Below are positions 46,247 through 54,139 of a stretch of DNA of 64,000 nt, one piece after another. The translations under genes were made by a program, and so were the position numbers. Below the pieces are notes generated by a model. That model did not search any database. It worked only from the letters and a program-made list of their open reading frames with translations, and was not told where the DNA came from. The first letter of the stretch is position 1. Every line of letters starts with the position of its first letter. The DNA is from Acidobacteriota bacterium (GTDB lineage: Bacteria; Acidobacteriota; Terriglobia; Terriglobales; SCQP01), in assembly GCA_021789895.1 (NCBI GenBank), contig JAJYIU010000004.1:95272-159271 (forward strand), read 5' to 3'.

Positions 46247-47041
46247 TTGCGCGTACTGTTTATCGGCGATATTTTCGGCAGCCCGGGGCGCGAGACCGTG
46301 CGCCGGCATTTACCCGCGCTGTTGCCGCGCTACGACCTGGTGATTGCGAACGGCGAAAACGCCGCCGGCGGTTTCGGCCTGACAGGCGAGCTGGCGGAGG
46401 AGCTGTTCGAGCTCGGGGTCGGGGTCATTACCACCGGCAATCACGTTTGGGATCGCAAGGAACTGGCGGCGTATTACCGCGATCTCCCCGAGCCGGCGGC
46501 GCGGGTGCTGCGCCCGGCCAATTTTCCTCCCGGCCTGCCCGGGGCGGGGCTTTACCAGGGCCGCACGCGGACGGGCGAAGCCTACGCCGTGCTCAACCTG
46601 CAAGGGCGGGTGTTTTTACCGGCGATTGACTGTCCCTTCCGCAAGGCCGACGAGCTGCTGCAAACGCTACCCGGCGAGTGCCACACAGTGGTGGTGGATT
46701 TTCACGCCGAGGCGACCAGCGAGAAGCAGGCGATGGGGTGGTACCTGGATGGCCGGGTGAGCGGCGTGCTGGGCACGCATACGCACGTTCCCACCGCCGA
46801 CGAACGCATTCTGCCCAAAGGGACAGCGTTTCAAACCGACGTGGGCATGTCCGGCCCCTATGCCGGCATCATCGGCTGCCGCCCGGAAGACGTGCTGCCG
46901 CGCTTTCTGACCGCCCGCGTCGGGCGGTTGAATCCTGCTCGCGACGATTTGCGGCTTTGCGGCGCCGAACTGGAAACCGATGCGAACGGGCGCGCGACGG
47001 CGATTCGCCGGATTGAGCTGAAGCATCCCGGATCAGGCTGA
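46247..47041 (+). CDS. YmdB/TIGR00282-family metallophosphoesterase
   Basis: 264 residues when started at the TTG of 46247, the same length as Bacillus YmdB and giving LRVLFIGDIFGSPGRE as first residues; the ATGs at 46136 and 46196 would add poorly conserved residues. TACAAT lies 6 nt before this TTG. Phosphoesterase motifs: GDIFGSPGR, ANGENAAGGFGLT, TTGNHVWDRKE, VDFHAEATSEKQAMGW and GTHTHVPTADERILPKGTAFQTDVGMSGP. YmdB hydrolyses 2',3'-cyclic nucleotides and affects RNA turnover. Sits downstream of zapA. Confidence 0.92.
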   Translation: MRVLFIGDIFGSPGRETVRRHLPALLPRYDLVIANGENAAGGFGLTGELAEELFELGVGVITTGNHVWDRKELAAYYRDLPEPAARVLRPANFPPGLPGAGLYQGRTRTGEAYAVLNLQGRVFLPAIDCPFRKADELLQTLPGECHTVVVDFHAEATSEKQAMGWYLDGRVSGVLGTHTHVPTADERILPKGTAFQTDVGMSGPYAGIIGCRPEDVLPRFLTARVGRLNPARDDLRLCGAELETDANGRATAIRRIELKHPGSG

Positions 47042-47081
47042 GCGCCGGCCGCAGAGCCGCCTTATTTCTGCGGATGTGGTT

Positions 47082-48494
47082 TCAGTGCGGGATGCGGCTG
47101 CCGCCGCCGATATGCCCGCCTCCCCCGGCGGGGCCGCCGCCACCGACACGTGAAACTGGCGGCGAGGAGAGCATGCCGCCTGAGACCGGCACGTTCCCGG
47201 ATTCGGAAGCGTTCATGCTGCCGGGATAGCCGGCATTGCCGCTACCGCTCCGGTTGCTCGAGCCTTCCCCGGGACGTCCGTAGTTTTGCTCGCGCCAGGA
47301 CCAATAGCGAGCGGTGGAGATGGCGCGATTCCAGGCCGAACGCTGGGCGCGAGTCATGTGCGAGATCTGGGCGCGGGTAGGGATGGCGGGACGCGAGCGG
47401 CGTGCGATCAAGCCGCGGATCGGGTGAGCGCCACGCACGGCCGCTCCGCCGTGAACGGTGGCATTGGCGGTGATGATCTTTTTGCGCACCGGCGGCGGGG
47501 GTGGCGGAGGCGGACGCCTGGGCGGGGTGAAGGTCGGGCCGCCCGGGACATAAAAAGCGGTGGGCATGGGCGCAAACGACCAGAAGTCGTTCGATGGCGT
47601 CCAGCACCAGCCGGCCGTTCCCATCATCCAGGCGCCGAAATGGAAAGGCAGCCAGCCCCAAGGGTAGAAGGAATCCCAGACATAGCCGACGGATGGGTCG
47701 TAATACCAGATGCCGTTGTTATATGGGCTCCAGCCGGCCGCCATGCCCAGGGGCTGCCAGCAGTCGTTATCCCAAGTGCCATAGGTGCCGAGTTCGGCCA
47801 GACCGAAGCTGAAAGGGCTATTGAGACCGCTCAAGGAGTTGACTTCCACAATCTGGTTGCGCTGGTGGTTCCAGGCGTCCCAGCGGTCGCGCACATGATC
47901 GTTGGCCAGCGATGCGGGCTCGCCGGCGACGAGCGTGAGCTGATCGTTTTTATTGAGCTTATACGGCAGCCCGCCGGAGACCAGATTCAGATGGCCGTCG
48001 AGCACCAGCACGTCGGCGGAGGACCCGCTCATCATGACTCGAAATTCGCTTTTGCCGAAGGGCAGGGTGATCAGCCCTTCCGGCAGCCGCAGTCGGAAGC
48101 CGCGGGTGGTGTGCTTGCGGCGCAAGTTCAGATAGATCGTGCCGCTGATGGGGCGCACCGTGGTCAGACGCACGCGATTGAGCAATGCCAATTCGGTGAA
48201 GCCGGCGGAGGAATTGGGAATCAGGCGGATTGTCGAGCCGTCTTCCAGTTCGACTTCGGCGCGGGCGTTCGCGCCGGTGCGCACTGTCTCGCCCTCGGTG
48301 ACGGGCGCATTGATCAGGCCTCGCTGCCACGCCCGGCCGGGGAACTTGACCTGCACCGGCCCGCTGACCAGGCTCAAACGCACGATGCGAACGTGGGAAA
48401 TGGTTTCCGCCGCCGCCGGTTTCTTCGGCTTGCCCCAGGCCATCAGCGAGAGGCCGGCCAGGCCGGCAATTGCAAACACGCGTGGTAATGACAT
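47082..48494 (-). CDS. Secreted FecR-domain protein
   Basis: 470 residues. Signal peptide at 1-20, then a FecR-like beta domain (about 35-185): VSGPVQVKFPGRAWQRG, EGETVRTGANARAEVELEDGSTIRL, GTIYLNL. The middle (220-330) is rich in W/Y/G/P (WQPLGMAAGWSPYNNGIWYYDP, WGWLPFHFGAWMMG), a pattern seen in many acidobacterial FecR/DUF6600-type proteins. The C-terminus has a polyproline run, basic patch and Gly/Ser tail. Not paired with a sigma factor, so probably structural rather than a transmembrane signal relay. Ribosome site GGGAGG. Confidence 0.82.
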   Translation of the reverse strand: MSLPRVFAIAGLAGLSLMAWGKPKKPAAAETISHVRIVRLSLVSGPVQVKFPGRAWQRGLINAPVTEGETVRTGANARAEVELEDGSTIRLIPNSSAGFTELALLNRVRLTTVRPISGTIYLNLRRKHTTRGFRLRLPEGLITLPFGKSEFRVMMSGSSADVLVLDGHLNLVSGGLPYKLNKNDQLTLVAGEPASLANDHVRDRWDAWNHQRNQIVEVNSLSGLNSPFSFGLAELGTYGTWDNDCWQPLGMAAGWSPYNNGIWYYDPSVGYVWDSFYPWGWLPFHFGAWMMGTAGWCWTPSNDFWSFAPMPTAFYVPGGPTFTPPRRPPPPPPPPVRKKIITANATVHGGAAVRGAHPIRGLIARRSRPAIPTRAQISHMTRAQRSAWNRAISTARYWSWREQNYGRPGEGSSNRSGSGNAGYPGSMNASESGNVPVSGGMLSSPPVSRVGGGGPAGGGGHIGGGSRIPH

Positions 48495-48598
48495 GGATTG
48501 CCTCCCGCGAACGGGATTGCATGACTGTTGAGTCCTAGGTTTATCTTCGCGCGGTGGCGCGCCAAGTCAAGCAAAATGACAGCCCGCGGGATAGGTTA

Positions 48599-48621
48599 AG
48601 CTTAAGCATTTCTTAAGCTTG
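48599..48621. promoter_or_regulatory. Inverted repeat AAGCTTAAG-N5-CTTAAGCTT
   Basis: Perfect 9-bp arms with a 5-base spacer in the divergent gap between the FecR gene and the TlpA-type gene. There is no T-run, and position between two divergent starts suggests an operator for one or both. The regulator is unknown. Confidence 0.45.
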
Positions 48622-48685
48622 CGTTCGGATGCGGAGAAACTAGCGAGCGCCTGCCGAGGGTGGCGTTCCGCGATAAAATCCACTT

Positions 48686-49480
48686 ATGCCCCGATGGCTT
48701 CTCCGAATGCGTTCCGGCTCGCGGCCGGCAATCTTTTTTCTGGCTGTGACTTTGCTGGCGACGGCCGGGTGGAGTTCCAACGCGGTGTTATTCGTGCATC
48801 CGCGCCCGGCGCCAGGTTTCAATCTGATCACGGTTAATCATCGTCCGCTCCGCTTGCAGCAGTTTCGCGGCAAGGTGGTGCTGCTGAATTTCTGGGCGAC
48901 CTGGTGCGGACCGTGCCGGATGGAGATACCGGAGCTGATCCATTTGCAAAGCCAGTACGCCGGTAAGCTGCAGATTCTGGGACTTTCGGTGGATACCGGA
49001 GACGGCGTGCGGCGGCTGGTGAAAGACTTCGCCGGGCAGATGGCAATGAATTATCCGGTGGCGATTGCCTCCGAGGCGCTGCAGCGCAGCTATGGCGGGA
49101 TACGCTATACCCCGACCAGCGTGCTGATTGACCCGAACGGACGGATCGAACAGGTGCTGGAAGGACTGCGCAGCTATGACGAGTTCAATACCGACATCCG
49201 CGCCCTGCTGCACCTGCCCTTCAGCGGGCAAATCGTACGCGTGAACGAGTTGTCGCCGAACGGGAAAGTAAGCACGCTGAACATTCCCGGGCTGCGCGCG
49301 GCGCTGCATTCGCTGACGGCGTCGCAGCGCGAAGAAGCGTTAAAGGAACTGAACGGGACGCAATGCGATTGCGGCTGCCGCTGGTCGCTGGCCTCCTGCC
49401 GGGTCAAAGATCCGCACTGCGGCTACAGTCTGCCGGAGGCGCTGGCGCTGATTCGGAAAATCAAGGCCGGGAAGCGCTAA
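48686..49480 (+). CDS. TlpA-like exported thioredoxin with C-terminal CxCGC tail
   Basis: 264 residues. N-terminal hydrophobic signal (PAIFFLAVTLLATAGW). Thioredoxin fold with FWATWCGPCRMEIPEL, SVDTGDGVRRLVKDFA and RYTPTSVLIDPNGRI. After it comes a short extra domain (about 205-264) with NGTQCDCGCRWSLASCRVKDPHCGYS, an arrangement of five cysteines known from exported acidobacterial proteins and possibly metal-binding. Probably a periplasmic disulfide reductase. TAAAAT lies 6 nt before the ATG with no ribosome site. Confidence 0.87.
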   Translation: MPRWLLRMRSGSRPAIFFLAVTLLATAGWSSNAVLFVHPRPAPGFNLITVNHRPLRLQQFRGKVVLLNFWATWCGPCRMEIPELIHLQSQYAGKLQILGLSVDTGDGVRRLVKDFAGQMAMNYPVAIASEALQRSYGGIRYTPTSVLIDPNGRIEQVLEGLRSYDEFNTDIRALLHLPFSGQIVRVNELSPNGKVSTLNIPGLRAALHSLTASQREEALKELNGTQCDCGCRWSLASCRVKDPHCGYSLPEALALIRKIKAGKR

Positions 49481-49500
49481 AGGAAGCCGCGGCGCGCGGG

Positions 49501-50019
49501 CTAAAAGCGCTCGTCGGCGCTGGGGCCGTAGAGGGCTGGCACGGCAGCTTCATTCAGCCGCAGGTAAACCGTCAACTGTCCGCGATGATGGGCCAGGTGC
49601 GTAAAGACGTCGCGGATGAAGATGCTGCGCGGCTGCTCGACGATCAGTCGGCCGCCGGCCAGCAGGCGCCAGGGGGTATTCAGGAATTCATCGGAAGATT
49701 TTTCCAGCGCGGCGCGGGCGCGGGCGGTGGACTCTTCCAATTGCGCCAAACGCTGCGGCTGCGAATCGGCCACGGGAGGACGCGGCGGCTGGCCGCCCGG
49801 GGGAGCGAAATCGAGCGTATCCTGCTCGATCATCGTGGCAATCCAGCCCGGCATGGTCGCCACCAAGGTTGCCAGATTGCCCAGCGGCATGGACTTGGGG
49901 TGCGGACGCCAATCGTTGCGTCCGTCGGGAACGCGCGCCAGCGCCTTGCGGCTGTTTTCCGCTTCGGTTTGCAGTTGATGCAGAAATAATTCCGTTAAAC
50001 GCATAAATGATTTTTGCAT
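49501..50019 (-). CDS. DinB/YfiT-family protein
   Basis: 172 residues forming a predicted four-helix bundle. Metal ligand histidines in THLAHHRGQLTVYLRL near the end match DinB-like proteins; the early part shows DWRPHPKSMPLGNLATLVA with another candidate histidine. DinB-like proteins include thiol S-transferases (bacillithiol, mycothiol); activity here unknown. M1 or M6 (50004) may be the start. Lies 27 nt after the guaB stop on the same strand. Confidence 0.8.
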   Translation of the reverse strand: MQKSFMRLTELFLHQLQTEAENSRKALARVPDGRNDWRPHPKSMPLGNLATLVATMPGWIATMIEQDTLDFAPPGGQPPRPPVADSQPQRLAQLEESTARARAALEKSSDEFLNTPWRLLAGGRLIVEQPRSIFIRDVFTHLAHHRGQLTVYLRLNEAAVPALYGPSADERF

Positions 50020-50046
50020 ACCAGCCGCGGCCGGCGCGGCGAGAGG

Positions 50047-51537
50047 TTATTCGCCCGGTTCGAGGCGGTAGTTGGGGGCTTCCTTGGTGATGATGACGTC
50101 GTGGACGTGGCCTTCGCGCAGGCCGGCGTTGGAAATGCGTATAAAGCGGGCGCGCTGCTGCAGCTCAGTCAGAGTGCGGCAGCCGCAATAGCCCATGCCG
50201 GCGCGCAAGCCGCCGACCAATTGCAGCACCAGGCCTTCGAGCGGTCCCTTGTGCGGGACGCGGCCTTCGATGCCTTCCGGCACCAGCTTATTGGCGCCGC
50301 CGCGCACGGGCGTTTCTTTTTCACTCCAGCTCTGGGCGTAGCGGTCGGAGCCGGCCTGCATGGCGCCCATCGAGCCCATGCCGCGGTAAGCCTTGAAAGA
50401 GCGGCCCTGGTAGAGGATGATTTCGCCCGGGCTTTCATCGGTGCCGGCGAACAGGCCTCCAATCATGACCACATCGGCGCCGGCGGCCAGCGCCTTGGTG
50501 ATATCGCCGGAGAACTTGATGCCGCCGTCGGAGATCAGCGGTACGCCTTGCGGCCGCGCGGCTTCGGCCACGCCGGCGATGGCGGTGATCTGCGGCACGC
50601 CGGCGCCGGTGACCACGCGCGTGGTGCAAATCGAGCCGGGGCCGATGCCGACCTTGACGCCGTCGGCGCCGGCGCGGATCAAGTCCGCCGCCGCTTCCGG
50701 CGTGGCGATATTGCCGACGAGGACTTCCAATTCCGGCAGCTTGGATTTGAGCGTGCGCAGCGCCTCCAGCACGCGGCTGGAATGGCCGTGGGCGGTATCA
50801 ATCGCCACCAGGTCCACGTTTTGCCGGGCCAGTTCCTGCGCCCGCTCGAGGAAATCGCCGGTGGCGCCGACGGCGCCGGCGACGCGCAGGCGGCCATGTT
50901 CGTCCTTGGTAGCGAGCGGGTACTTGCGCTTCTTCTGGATGTCTTTGACCGTGATCAGCCCCTTGAGCATGTAGTGGTCGTCCACCACGAGCAGCTTTTC
51001 CACCCGGTGCTGGTGCAGGATGCGCTCAGCCTCTTCCAGCGTGGTGCCGGTGGGGACGGTGATCAGGTTTTCCTTGGTCATCACCTCCTGGATGGGCAGG
51101 TCGAAGCGGGTTTCAAAGCGCAGGTCGCGATTGGTGAGAATGCCGACCAGGCGTCCATGGCGGGTGACGGGAACGCCGGAGATTTTGTATTTCTTCATCA
51201 CCTCGAGCGCGTCGGAGATTTTCTGTTCGGGCTCGACCGTCACCGGATCCACGATCATGCCGCTTTCCGAGCGCTTCACCCGGTCCACTTCCTCGGCCTG
51301 CAGATCGATGGGCAGATTGCGATGGACCACGCCCAGGCCGCCCTGTTGCGCCAGGGCGATGGCCAGCCGCGCCTCGGTGACCGTATCCATGGCAGCCGAG
51401 ATGATGGGAATATTCAGGCGGATGCGCCGGGTGAGCTGCGTGGAGGTGTCGGTTTCGGCCGGCAGCACCTCGGAATAGGCCGGCAGCAGCAAAACATCAT
51501 CGAAAGTCAGGGCATCGGGAAGAGGAAGCTGGATCAT
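50047..51537 (-). CDS. guaB: Inosine-5'-monophosphate dehydrogenase
   Basis: 496 residues. Oxidises IMP to XMP in guanine nucleotide synthesis. Seen: [17 protein letters not shown] at the start; two CBS domains (about 95-210) inserted in the barrel; [11 protein letters not shown]; catalytic loop [20 protein letters not shown] with the active cysteine; [24 protein letters not shown]; and [16 protein letters not shown] about 35 nt upstream may be its -10. Length and domain order are standard. Confidence 0.97.
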   Translation of the reverse strand: MIQLPLPDALTFDDVLLLPAYSEVLPAETDTSTQLTRRIRLNIPIISAAMDTVTEARLAIALAQQGGLGVVHRNLPIDLQAEEVDRVKRSESGMIVDPVTVEPEQKISDALEVMKKYKISGVPVTRHGRLVGILTNRDLRFETRFDLPIQEVMTKENLITVPTGTTLEEAERILHQHRVEKLLVVDDHYMLKGLITVKDIQKKRKYPLATKDEHGRLRVAGAVGATGDFLERAQELARQNVDLVAIDTAHGHSSRVLEALRTLKSKLPELEVLVGNIATPEAAADLIRAGADGVKVGIGPGSICTTRVVTGAGVPQITAIAGVAEAARPQGVPLISDGGIKFSGDITKALAAGADVVMIGGLFAGTDESPGEIILYQGRSFKAYRGMGSMGAMQAGSDRYAQSWSEKETPVRGGANKLVPEGIEGRVPHKGPLEGLVLQLVGGLRAGMGYCGCRTLTELQQRARFIRISNAGLREGHVHDVIITKEAPNYRLEPGE

Positions 51538-51628
51538 GAGAACGCCTGGGCAAGCATGCCGGGGTAATGGATTATTCTAGCGAAGTGGCGCGGCGCGGCC
51601 AAACGGCGGCGCCGCCGGGACAGCGGGC

Positions 51629-52417
51629 ATGGACCTGGGAATCCGAGGACGGGTGGCAATCGTGGCCGCCGCCAGCACCGGGCTGGGGCGGGCGGTGGCG
51701 GCGGGGCTGGCCGCGGAAGGGGCGCGCCTGGCCCTTTGCGCGCGCCAGGCGGAACGGCTGGAACAGGCGGCGGGCGAGTTGGCCGAAACCTTCGGAGCCA
51801 AGGTCTTCGCGCGCGCCCTCGATGTGACCGATGCGGCCGCGGTGGAGCGCTTTGTCGCCGCCACGGCGGCCGAATACGGCCAGATCGACATCTGCGTTTC
51901 CAATGCCGGCGGGCCGTCGGCGCGGCCCTTCGCGCAAACCACCCACGAGGAATGGCGCGCGGCGGCCGAACTGAACCTGCTGGCGCACGTCAGCTTCGCC
52001 CGCGCCGCGCTGCCCCAGATGCAGCGGCGGAAATGGGGCCGCTTGCTGATGATCTCGTCGGTCAGCGTGCGGCAGCCGATCGAGGGGCTGGTGCTGTCGA
52101 ACGCGATCCGCGCCGGGGTGCTGGGGCTGACTCGCAGCCTGGCCAACGAATACGGGCGCGACGGAATCCTGGTCAACAATATCGCACCCGGCTATACCCT
52201 GACCGAGCGGCTGCGCGAACTGGCGGCGGCGCGCGCCCGCAACGCCGGCATTTCGATCGAGCAGGCGCAACTGGAGTGGACGCGCGCGACCGCGCTCGGG
52301 CGGCTGGCCGATCCGAAGGAATTTGCCGACGCGGCGGTGTTTCTCTGCTCCGAACGCGCCAGCTATATCACCGGACAGACGCTGGTGGTGGACGGCGGGT
52401 TTTACAAAGGGCTATAG
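51629..52417 (+). CDS. SDR-family protein lacking the canonical Tyr-Lys pair
   Basis: 262 residues. Rossmann NAD(P) fold with an altered glycine motif (AAASTGLGRAVA instead of TGxxxGIG), VSNAGG, and conserved end SYITGQTLVVDGGF. The catalytic serine region is SSVSVRQP, but 13 residues on, where Tyr-x-x-x-Lys belongs, the sequence is SNAIR. This resembles a beta-ketoacyl-ACP-reductase-like SDR subgroup described as departing from the standard tetrad. It may use a different chemistry or be a binding protein. Divergent from guaB. Confidence 0.82.
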   Translation: MDLGIRGRVAIVAAASTGLGRAVAAGLAAEGARLALCARQAERLEQAAGELAETFGAKVFARALDVTDAAAVERFVAATAAEYGQIDICVSNAGGPSARPFAQTTHEEWRAAAELNLLAHVSFARAALPQMQRRKWGRLLMISSVSVRQPIEGLVLSNAIRAGVLGLTRSLANEYGRDGILVNNIAPGYTLTERLRELAAARARNAGISIEQAQLEWTRATALGRLADPKEFADAAVFLCSERASYITGQTLVVDGGFYKGL

Positions 52418-52582
52418 CCGGGGAGACGCAGCGCCCGGCGATCAAAGGGTAAAAAGGCAGCCGGCGAGCCGGCATAAAGCAGGGAGCATGAAATTACTTT
52501 TTTAAAATAGTAATAAGGCTGGCGCTCGTCCATCGCCCGGAGGTTTTTCTGCTATCCTGCAACGTTCCATTGGAGAACTGCC

Positions 52583-52912
52583 ATGCTGGTGACGACGATC
52601 GAGAAGCCGGAAGGCTACCAAACCAAGCAGGTGCTGGGCCAGGTGTTCGGGGTGGTGGTGCGCAGCCGCAGCATTGTCGGCAATGTGGCCGCCGGGCTGC
52701 GCTCGCTCGCCGGGGGCGAGATCAAGCAGTACACGCGGCTGGTGGAAGACACTCGCCGGCATGCGATTGACCGCATGATCGAGAACGCGCGCCTGATGGG
52801 CGCCAACGCGGTGCTGATGATGCGCTTCGATTCATCCGAGATGGGGCAAACCATGTCGGAGGTCGTCGCCTACGGCACCGCGGTGGTGCTCGATCCCGAA
52901 CCCCAGGGCTGA
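52583..52912 (+). CDS. YbjQ/UPF0145-family protein
   Basis: 109 residues. VVVRSRSIVGNVAAGLRSLAGGEIKQYTRLVEDTRRHAI and GANAVLMMRFDSSEMGQTMSEVVAYGTAVVL match the UPF0145/YbjQ domain, a small pentameric fold sometimes called a putative heavy-metal-binding domain; function unknown. GGAG precedes the ATG, and an extended -10 TGCTATCCT lies 25-30 nt upstream. The next gene starts immediately at the following base. Confidence 0.87.
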   Translation: MLVTTIEKPEGYQTKQVLGQVFGVVVRSRSIVGNVAAGLRSLAGGEIKQYTRLVEDTRRHAIDRMIENARLMGANAVLMMRFDSSEMGQTMSEVVAYGTAVVLDPEPQG

Positions 52913-53134
52913 ATGTTCCTGGCGAAGCTATTCATTGCGATGCAGCTTCTCTTTCTGCTGCTGCTGCCGCTTTTTCTGCTGCTCTGGTGGCAGTTCGACC
53001 GCCGTTATCGCGGCCGGCAAAGTTCACGGGAGTTGCGTCCCACCGGAGAAATCTTTCGCGATCCCGGCAGCGGGCGCCTGATGCAGGTCTATGAAAACCC
53101 GCAAACCGGCGAGCGCGAGTACCGGGAAAAATAA
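52913..53134 (+). CDS. Small single-pass membrane protein
   Basis: 73 residues beginning on the base after the YbjQ stop, so clearly cotranscribed. One long leucine-rich helix (LLFLLLLPLFLLLWW) then a basic, polar tail (RRYRGRQSS) and a cytosolic PTGEIFRDP...YENPQTGEREYRE end. No family recognised. It may anchor the YbjQ protein at the membrane. Confidence 0.6.
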   Translation: MFLAKLFIAMQLLFLLLLPLFLLLWWQFDRRYRGRQSSRELRPTGEIFRDPGSGRLMQVYENPQTGEREYREK

Positions 53135-53218
53135 ATCTAAAAACCTGCATTTATATCCAAACCATTCCTGCGGGCATGCCCGCTGCATCTTTAATCTGTA
53201 TCGCCCCGGGGGGACCAT

Positions 53219-54139
53219 ATGCGGATCGCATTTATCGGATTGGGCCGGATGGGCGCGCCCATGGCCCGCCGCCTGCTCGAAGCCGGCTTCGAGTTGGCGG
53301 TGTACAACCGCAGCCGTGAGCGCGCTGCCGCTTTGCATGCCGCCGGCGCCCGCTTGGCCGCTTCGCCTGCCGAAGCCATTCGCGGCGCCGACCTGGCCAT
53401 GACGATGCTGGCCGACGATGCCGCGATCGAGCAGGTGGTCTGGGGCGGCGGCAAGCCGGACGCGGACCGGAATGCAGGCCTGGCGCCCCAGGATGCGCTG
53501 CTGGCCGGGTTGGCAGCAGGGGCGACCCACATCTCGCTCTCCACGATCAGCCTGCCCCTGGCGCGCCGGCTGGCGGCGGCGCATGGGGCCGCGGGGCAAG
53601 GATTCGTTTCCGCCCCGGTTTTTGGACGCCCCGATTCCGCCGCCGGCGGAAAACTCTGGGTGTTGGCCGCGGGCAAGGCGATGGCCGTCGAGCAGGCGCG
53701 GCCGGCGCTGGAAACCCTGGGGCAGGGGGTGTTGCTGGTGGGCGAGGAGCCGGCCATGGCCAATGCCGTGAAAATCGCCGGCAATTTCACCTTGGCGGCG
53801 ATGATCGAGGCGCTAGGCGAGGCTCAGGCACTGGCCGCCGGCGCCGGCGTGGCGCCGGAACGGCTGATGGATGTGCTGAACCGGCTGTATCAATCGCCGG
53901 TCTATCGCAACTATGGGGACATTTTAGCGGCGCGGCGCTTCGAGCCTGCCGGTTTCAGCCTGCGGCTAGGGCTGAAAGACGCAACCCTGGCGCAGCAGGC
54001 GGCGGCGGAAGCGGGGCTCAAACTGGAGTTGCCCGAACTGATCGCCTCCCATCTGCGCGCCGCGCTGGAGCGCGGCTGGGGCGAGCGCGACTGGTCGGCG
54101 TTCAGTCAAGTCGCGGGCGAAGGGATCAGCCGAGCTTAG
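53219..54139 (+). CDS. NAD(P)-dependent beta-hydroxyacid dehydrogenase family protein
   Basis: 306 residues. N-terminal Rossmann domain FIGLGRMGAPMARRLLEAGFELAVYNRS; substrate loop region around THISLSTISLPLARRLAAAHG, where the usual DxSTxxP motif has changed to SLSTIS; catalytic lysine in NAVKIAGNFTLAAMIEALGEA; C-terminal helical domain FSLRLGLKDATLAQQAAAEAG. Likely a 3-hydroxyisobutyrate, succinic-semialdehyde or glyoxylate-type reductase; substrate cannot be told. GGGGGGA precedes the ATG. Convergent with pruA, overlapping by 4 bases. Confidence 0.87.
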   Translation: MRIAFIGLGRMGAPMARRLLEAGFELAVYNRSRERAAALHAAGARLAASPAEAIRGADLAMTMLADDAAIEQVVWGGGKPDADRNAGLAPQDALLAGLAAGATHISLSTISLPLARRLAAAHGAAGQGFVSAPVFGRPDSAAGGKLWVLAAGKAMAVEQARPALETLGQGVLLVGEEPAMANAVKIAGNFTLAAMIEALGEAQALAAGAGVAPERLMDVLNRLYQSPVYRNYGDILAARRFEPAGFSLRLGLKDATLAQQAAAEAGLKLELPELIASHLRAALERGWGERDWSAFSQVAGEGISRA

